64,000 nucleotides of DNA from Inia geoffrensis (Eukaryota > Chordata > Mammalia > Artiodactyla > Iniidae), in assembly GCA_036417435.1 (NCBI GenBank), contig CM070904.1, positions 16,474,835-16,538,834 on the forward strand, read 5' to 3'. Position 1 is the first letter of the stretch. Each line of letters opens with the position of its first letter. Positions 57,892 through 64,000 of the stretch are shown in pieces. Made by a program: the position numbers and the translations under genes. Below the pieces are notes generated by a model that had not been told where the DNA came from, ran no database searches, and was given only the letters and a program-made list of their open reading frames with translations.

Positions 57892-58168
57892 AAAAATTCA
57901 ATCATGTGTTGCTAGTTTCTGTGTTCATGTTTCTAGCAACCCATCTCTTTCATCTGGAGTCACTTTCCTTCTTGTTGAAGTGCAACAGCTCATGATACTT
58001 TTAAATCAGTGTTAAAATATTTGTCTTTTGCATGTAAAAATGATTATATTTTGTATTTATTCTTGCATGATAATGTGGTTGAGTATATGGTTCCCTTAGC
58101 TTTTTAAGGTATCGCTCTAATACTTTCAGGCTTCTATTGCTGCTAGTGAAAATGTATCATTGACCTTA

Positions 58169-58390
58169 TTTTATGTTTTTCATTTAATTTTTATTTTATT
58201 TTGGAGTATAGTTGGTTTACAAGTTTGGGTTAGTTTCAGGTGTGCAGCAAAGTGATTCAGCTATACATATATCCATTCTTTTTCGGATTCTTTTCCCTTA
58301 TAGGTTATTACAGAGTACTGAGGAGAGTTCCCTGTGCTATACAGTAGGTCCTTGTTGATTTTCTATTTTATGTATAGTAGTGTGTATATG
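58169..58390 (-). mobile_element. 5'-truncated LINE-1 3' end
   Basis: Antisense: T-rich start, ggagtatagttggtttacaa, gtgtgcagcaaagtgattca, cctgtgctatacagtaggtc, then stops at tagtgtgtatatg. Target duplication ttgacctta at 58160-58168 and 58391-58399. Confidence 0.9.
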
Positions 58391-58480
58391 TTGACCTTAC
58401 TGCTACTGGAAAGAATCTTGTTTCTTTCTCTGAAAGAATTAACTTTGTCTTTATTCATCAACTTCAGTAGTTTTACTAAT

Positions 58481-58692
58481 TGACTCAATTATACATATAT
58501 ATATATATTTTTCATATTCTTTTCCATTTTCGTTTATCACATTATATTGAATATAGTTCCCTGCGCTAGACAGTAGGGCCTTGTTTATCTATCCTATATA
58601 TAATAGTTTGCATCTGGTAATCCCATACTCCTAGTCTTTCCCTCCTCCATCCCTCCTCCCCCTTGGCAAATACAAGTCTGTTCTCTGTAACT
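58481..58692 (-). mobile_element. Second LINE-1 3' UTR fragment lacking its 3' terminus
   Basis: Antisense: gactcaattatacatatata, tagttccctgcgctagacag, gcatctggtaatcccatact, cccttggcaaatacaagtct. It begins inside the 3' UTR with no T-tract, so its 3' end has been lost or rearranged. Separate from the insertion 90 bp upstream. Confidence 0.85.
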
Positions 58693-59265
58693 TCTTAATC
58701 AACCATTTAAACTTGTTCTCATTCTCTGTAAATTTGCACACTGTGCCTATTAAGCCATAGAATTGATTTTCTGGACCCTGATTTTAGAAACTACAGAGCT
58801 AGGCTCTTGGCTTATGGGCTATCTAATTCCAGTGAATTGGCACTTCCCTTGCCCTAATGAGACTGCATGAGCATCCCAAGGTGTACAGTGTCAGAATGGG
58901 CAAGGGGCCTGGTCCTTAGTCCATACCTGTGGTAGACCCACATTTGCTGTTTCTGCAACTGTTGGATATTACCCCCTCTCTAATCTCCATGTGCTGCAGA
59001 GCTCTCAGTACATCAATGCAGAAAATCTCCAAAGACCCAGATCTCCTACAGCATTGGCCATCAGGAATATTCTCATCTACTACCAAGGTTGTACTACTCT
59101 CAGTGAGTGTCCAAGCATCAATCCCTTCTTCTGAGATCCAGCCATGTGCCAAGAATTTGAGTGGGAACTTGATGCACTTCCCATAATCTATCACCTCTTT
59201 GTCTTCCCAGGCTAGGAAGTCCTTCTCCCTGGGTCAATTAGAGTCAATTCCTTAATGGGCTAATC
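58693..59265. other. Unclassified, less AT-rich segment
   Basis: Two overlapping open frames on opposite strands (58916-59194 minus, 92 codons; 58929-59186 plus, 85 codons) but no recognisable domain. The composition suggests an old LTR or pseudogene, which I cannot assign. Confidence 0.4.
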
Positions 59266-59430
59266 CAGTGGTTTTCAAAGCTGTCTACACTTTTTAAAAT
59301 CAGTTTTTAAATGTACTGATGCTCAGGTTCCACTCCAGACCAATTAAATAGGTTTAGTGATAATTTCTGAAAGTGAGTTCAGCAAGCTCTCTCATGATTC
59401 TAATGTGCAGCCAGGACTGAGAACCAAATG
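59266..59430. mobile_element. MER5A (hAT-Charlie) MITE
   Basis: Palindromic short element: cagtggttttcaaag at the left, then ggttccactccagaccaatt, attctaatgtgcagccagga and ctgagaaccaaatg at the right. Flanks ggctaatc and cgctaaat retain a shared gctaa, consistent with an old 8-bp duplication. Confidence 0.88.
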
Positions 59431-59454
59431 CGCTAAATAAAAGTCTCCTTCAGT

Positions 59455-59530
59455 GGGTCTCAAGTGTTGGCAGGAGTCAGAATTACCTGTAGAGCTTGTT
59501 AATATGCACATAATTCAGCACCACACCCAC
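59455..59530. mobile_element. MER3/MER5-type fragment
   Basis: One half-element: cagtgggtctcaagtgttgg, cagaattacctgtagagctt, gttaatatgcacataattca. The other half is missing. Confidence 0.6.
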
Positions 59531-59924
59531 AGCACAAGCCAAACAAAGCAAAATAAAACAGAAAAACACATTAAAATCATCTGCCAACAACAGTGATACA
59601 TTGGATATGTAAGCATGATCGTGTCACCCCACCCCACTCAAATAATTCAATAGAAGCTTGTTGTTCTAAAGACCGACCCCATTCAAATAATTCAGTGGAT
59701 TCTTGTTCTAAATACCAATGTTTTTTTAACAATGCTTGTGAGTCTTGTGTTTTCATCCAGTTTGAACCACTCTGCCTTTACCTCTTATTTTCAAACACTA
59801 GAACTCACGGTTCCTTAAAAAAGATTACCCCCTGATTAGAGTCTGAGTCCCCAGATTGATCACCTAATCATGTTACAGGCCCTCCTGAGCCCCTTATTTT
59901 TTAAAATTTCTCTCCCAACAGTTT

Positions 59925-60020
59925 ATATGTTTAACTGTGCAATTGTATTTATCCTTCTCTATCTCTGTATTAGAGTCTCTATGGGAGTTCCCAGCACTGC
60001 CACAGTGCCTGGCAAATAAT
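59925..60020 (+). mobile_element. L2-type 3' tail
   Basis: Order: gtattagagtctctatggga, gcactgccacagtgcctggc, aaataatac. Short, diverged. Confidence 0.5.
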
Positions 60021-61139
60021 ACACATTCTTACTATAACCAAGACAGAATCAGTAAGGAAAAGTCAAAGCAGTTCACTTTTCTTACCTTTTGAATCAGCTA
60101 GAATGCATTCAGCTAACAATTCTGATAGTTCTAGGCCCCAGCATCTGCATGACAATCCTTAGATGTATAGACTTGGTAAATTTTTAAATTTCTGTGAGGT
60201 TTAGTGTACTTAAGTACAAAATAAGAATAATGATTACTTTGGAGAATTGTTTTGGGAACTATATTTGGGAGCTATTGTCCAAGAGAGTCATTAGCTTTGC
60301 TTTTTGTCACTCAAAGGGATAAAGATCAGATGAATGTTTGAATCTTATGGGATGATAAAATTTAGTTACAAATTTTAAAGAATTTTATTGTAATTAGAAT
60401 TGGCCAAAAAGAGAATGCAGTGTTTCAAAAGATAATGTGACCTCATCAGTGGAGGTGTTTGAATGTAAACTCATTGACCACTTATAGAAGAGACAGGATA
60501 TCAGCTAAGAGAGAGCTTTGTTAGTGCCTAGAGATAATTCTGAGATTCTATATTTTTGTAACCACGTGAATCAAAATCATTAAACAAAATAACTATCATC
60601 ACCTGTTTATAGTCACAGCACCCAGTCAATTGACGTTCTTTTGTTATTTCAACTGATTATTTTGTGCCCTTTAAAACCCTGCAGCTCTGCTTCAATACTC
60701 TAACACCTGCCTGCTCACTCCTATTGAAAAGGATGAAATGAAACAGGTTGACAATTTACACTCTACATTTAAATATTGGTGTCATGGAATTATTGGCTTT
60801 AACTTCAACCCTATTGTTTCATGATCAAATATTATCCTTCAAGTATTGTTTCTTAGATGCCCAGAGGAGATTCTTTTTTTCAAAGAAGAGGACCTTCCAG
60901 TCAGCTATTATTATGTGGAACAAAGAAACTGACTAAAATTATTGAGTCAGTCTTTGTAATCTGAATGAATGCTAAGAATTATAGAGCCAAAGAAAAGGAT
61001 GTTTCAAAATAAGAATCATGGTCTTAAGGGCTATTTCTCTATGACTTAATTTGGAGACATTCATTTGTGTAACAGTCTTTGAGGTTCCTCATATTCCAGG
61101 CAGAACCTGCTATGTGGCAGAGACCAAAAAAAAAAAAAA
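60021..61139. other. No recognised feature
   Basis: Mixed, unique-looking DNA; an A18 run is at about 61126-61143. The stretch near 60440 (gtggaggtgtttgaatgtaa) is only faintly reminiscent of an old CR1/L3 tail. Confidence 0.45.
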
Positions 61140-61345
61140 AAAAGCTCTCCAGTGACTCTTATATGGGCACTAATCCCATTGATGAGGGCTCCATCCTCAT
61201 AACCTCATCTAATCCTAATTACCTTTCAAAGGCTCTACTTCCTAACACCATCATATGGTGAGGTAGTGTGAGAGAGAGTGGGGGCTGGTTTGGTTTCAAT
61301 ATATGAATTTTGAAGGGACACAAATATTCAGTCCATAACAGTAGG
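61140..61345 (-). mobile_element. MaLR (MLT1-type) LTR, 5' half
   Basis: Antisense order: actaatcccattgatgaggg, ctccatcctcataacctcat, aggctctacttcctaacacc, then atatgaattttgaagggaca and acaaatattcagtccataac at the LTR start. The 3' half is absent; an A-run abuts the break. Confidence 0.85.
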
Positions 61346-62530
61346 ATATAAATGCATGAGGACATCATGGATAAGGAACTAAGTCTACCTGACCATGGAC
61401 TCTTTGTATCCCATTGCTATTACACTCAGATTAGGAGAGAAAAGTGTTCCAGTAAGTATAATTATTAATTTATATGACAAAAATGATATAAAGGTACAAA
61501 GGAAAAGTAGCCTAGCATGATTTGATCAGGACTCTGGACTCTGTTTCTTAGCCCTTGTCTTAGACACAAGGACGGTGTCTCCCTGCTTCCATCCCCCTGG
61601 GAGGGCTTCCTTATCCTGTAGATGTGTAGGAAACCTGAAGCTTACCCCTCAGGGTAAACAGGCTAAGCAAATAATCCTTTTTCACAGGAAGATTGGGGAT
61701 GTGTTTCAGTCTGCTGTCTGGCTTGCCAGGGGGAGGGGGAGTGTTGCAGCTGCCCACACTCACAGACTTTAGCTAGGGAACAGGAGAATACTGCAGCCTT
61801 TTGTGCCTGTCCCAGTAAGGAAGCAGGAAGTGCTACAACCACCAGAGCTCTCTGGCTTTAGCAGTGCAGCAGGCCAGTGCCATAATCCCTTGGTGCCATC
61901 GGAGTTCACCTGCCTGTGCTAATGGGTTAGGTGGGGAATGTAGCTAGGGTGTCTGCCAGTGCCTGCATCTTGGGGGAGCATCTCCAGTAACCCCTGCCCC
62001 TCCAGCAGATGATTTTAGATTTGCAAATGTCTCTCCTTTACATATAGTCTTGAAACTTTTCAAAGTACTGTTATTTTGCTGGGTCTCAGAGCAAGTAAAA
62101 CCACATGCCAGTCATTTGGAGGGGAGTCTTAATTTCCTACAATACTTTGGGACTCTTGAACATCAGCCTCATTGGTTATCTAAGCCAGAAGGTTTAGGGC
62201 TCATCTCTTTGGTGTAGATCCCAGGGATTGGGATGCCTGATGTGGGACACCAATCCCTTTGCTCCTCTGGGAGAAGTGCCCATCTGATAAGATCCCTCCC
62301 TATCATGTGCCCACTATGCTGGGGCATTGGATTTTGGTGAGAATGTTTCTCAGCTCCTCCTACCCCTGTCAATGTTGTCCTTTTCATCCTTCATTGTGGA
62401 AAAGGTGTTTGGCTAGTTCTCAGGTTCCTTTGAGAGGGAATTGATCCAAATGTAGTTGTGCATTTGTTGTGTCTGTGGAAGGAGGTTACTTCAGGCTCTC
62501 TTTATGCCACCATCTTGAACTACTTCCTGA
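61346..62530. repeat. Unclassified GC-richer segment, possibly antisense LINE-1 5' region
   Basis: Clearly less AT-rich than its surroundings. The end phrase ctttatgccaccatcttgaa (about 62500) and gttgtgtctgtggaaggagg resemble the complement of an old LINE-1 5' end, but the identification is weak. Opposing frames of 60-72 codons carry no domain. Confidence 0.35.
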
Positions 62531-63095
62531 ATTCTCAGGTTTTAGAATTCTAAGGTGCTGTTTTTTTAATGTTAGCTTATATTTTACTGTTCTTGTCTCT
62601 CATTTGTACTCTTTTGCATAGATTATTTTTATCATGTCTTGAAAAGTATACTTGCTTTTAAAATTCTGCTTTTGGTTATTTAAATTTATTTCTTTCTATG
62701 GTTAATTTTGAAAATAGAAAGGTATTAACATTAAGGTCTCTCCTTAAATAATGTAAGGACATGATAATACTTAATTTTAATCAGTAATATATGCTGGTTT
62801 ACATTGCAGTTTAATGCCCAGCTTTTTACTTTGTATTATTACTAATCTTAAAAATCAATAATTACTAAAGATATTTACAATTTTGTTTTTTTGTAACTGT
62901 GGCAGAAACTGGACTCTTTTTTAACAAACCTTGTTTTTCTTACGTGTGCACAGAAGTAGGTTTCATTCCCAAGTTATGTGTACTAATGAGAGTTATGACA
63001 AATAGAATGGATATGGATATGATAGAAGCATTTCAGGTATGGTCACAAAAAGCTTCATGTGATTCACCAGTCTTGACCTTTTCCTATCATCCAAC
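62531..63095. other. No recognised feature
   Basis: AT-rich DNA; the 75-codon frame at 62899-63126 shows no domain. Confidence 0.5.
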
Positions 63096-63099
63096 AGAT

Positions 63100-63270
63100 T
63101 ACAGAAGATCCAACAGAAAGTTCTGAGCTCCTACTACATGAAGTCACAGACAGAAGGTCACTCACCAGTCACCTGCATTCATCTGTTTGTGAGCCAGAAA
63201 CAAACTTATATGTATTAAGCCACTAAGATTTGGGGGTCCCACCCTTGCCCTGCCCTGACTTATGACAACA
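63100..63270 (+). mobile_element. MaLR-like LTR 3' end
   Basis: Terminal phrase tgtgagccagaaacaaactt, atatgtattaagccactaag, atttgggggtcccac, close to the end of MLT1-class LTRs. The 5' part is not recognisable. Confidence 0.55.
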
Positions 63271-64000
63271 TTACTTATTATTAGGTATATGATTCAGAGG
63301 TTTCAGTGGTTACCAACCATCCTAACCACCGCCTTCCAACCATCCAAAGGAACTCTGGTACCTTTGATATGGAATTTTTAATTATGTTTTAACCTTGTGT
63401 TGACTTGAAAACTTCTTTGAAGAACATTATTTATTATTAGTAACTGAGAGGTATGTTTCTTTATATTTATATATATAATACTTTATATATATATAATACT
63501 TTTTATATGAGTGAAATCTGATTGAATATGTACCTTTTGGTGATATTTTTCATACATCTAAACTATCACATTCTCTTCAGTGTAGATGCTTTTGCTTTTT
63601 CGAAAAGTAATCATCTGGTTTTATCTAGAATAAAATGTACTTAGAAATCCAGGAAGAGGTAAGCAGAGAAGTTGTAGGTTAGCGTGGGGAGACAACTAGC
63701 ACGGTGATTAAACATACTTCTTTGAATTAACACATACTCCAGCTTCTCATTCCCATCCACCCTTTGGCCTGCCCAAACCTCCAGATATTCTGTAAGGAAT
63801 ATTGGTTCTTGTCCGACTACTGCTTCATTTCCATTTCATTTTAGAAAGATTTTATTATATTTTGTTCTGCTATAAACTTATTGAAATATCTTGTGCAACT
63901 CATATCTCATCTGTTTTAGATCTTTTTGGTAAAAAAATTAAATTCAATCTTAATGTAATTTTAGTGGACTTTTACCAGGGAGAAGAGAAAAATAATTGTT
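63271..64000. other. No recognised feature; TA-rich duplicated unit
   Basis: AT-rich DNA. At about 63462-63505 the unit tttatatatataatactt is present twice in tandem. No gene or named repeat. Confidence 0.55.

Noticed and set aside
60430..60500. CR1/L3 tail (gtggaggtgtttgaatgtaa)
   Set aside because: Only one short phrase resembles the family; the rest does not follow.
1..64000. CRISPR array, operon or prokaryotic features
   Set aside because: All sequence features are mammalian; direct repeats found are SINEs, LINEs and microsatellites.
1..64000. Ruminant origin
   Set aside because: No BovB or Bov-tA-like sequence noticed, while cetacean-type CHR SINEs are frequent.
1..64000. CpG island or gene promoter
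   Set aside because: CpG dinucleotides occur mainly inside CHR SINE bodies; no extended CpG-rich stretch is present.

Overview
This window looks like intergenic or deep-intronic nuclear DNA from a mammal, most likely a cetacean (whale or dolphin). The main evidence is repeated copies of a tRNA-Glu-derived CHR SINE of about 210 bp whose head reads ggcttccctggtgg and whose body reads gaagatcccacatgccg. I count 14 CHR-type copies in both orientations (11 of the short or intermediate kind, one long about 410 bp form, one CHR-2 form with a long A-rich tail, one older CHR-1-like form). The LINE-1 3' ends are of the cetartiodactyl type. I found no BovB or Bov-tA sequence, which argues against a ruminant. 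The DNA is AT-rich and CpG-poor and contains no CpG island.

No protein-coding gene, exon chain, structural RNA gene, CRISPR array or operon can be supported. The longest open frames (about 100-160 codons) are antisense or sense readings of CHR SINEs, pieces of LINE-1 ORF2, or chance frames in AT-rich DNA. What can be annotated is a layered fossil record of mobile elements.

Layout. 0-10 kb: old MIR and L2 fragments, two MaLR (MLT1-type) LTRs, one CHR SINE, one 99-bp LINE-1 insertion and an unnamed old repeat at 4.2-4.6 kb. 10-22 kb: short antisense LINE-1 3' ends, CHR SINEs, TcMar-Tigger and hAT fragments, MIRs, and repeat-free stretches at 14.2-15.1, 18.4-19.4 and 21.2-22.2 kb. 22-25 kb: an old LINE-1 broken by a MER2 DNA transposon and a CHR SINE. 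24.5-27.5 kb: the longest stretch without a recognised repeat, with a MAF-type palindrome near a GATA site. 27.5-34.6 kb: an old LINE-1 with a TA microsatellite grown inside it, four CHR SINEs, MIRs, and a younger truncated LINE-1. 35-40 kb: a cluster of solo-LTR-like elements, one split by another LTR and a tRNA-Glu-like SINE. 42.4-48.9 kb: the largest LINE-1 (1.7 kb), two other LINE-1 pieces, CHR SINEs and a G-run/CA microsatellite. 49-64 kb: ancient LINE-like 3' ends, MER20 and MER5A, a second copy of the 35-40 kb LTR family in inverted orientation, a CHR SINE, two truncated LINE-1s, and MaLR fragments.

Relations. Nested insertions give a relative order: MIR/L2 and old LINE-1 first, then Tigger/hAT/MaLR, then ERV LTRs, then cetartiodactyl LINE-1 and CHR SINEs. 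LINE-1 is the likely source of the machinery that moved the CHR SINEs, since most CHR copies carry A-tails and 10-18 bp target-site duplications. I see no convincing new biological system. The observations most worth checking are the inverted pair of about 395-bp solo LTRs, two tail-less CHR insertions, an orphan internal LINE-1 fragment, and two clusters of transcription-factor motifs in repeat-free DNA. Subfamily names are from memory of consensus sequences and were not checked by search.
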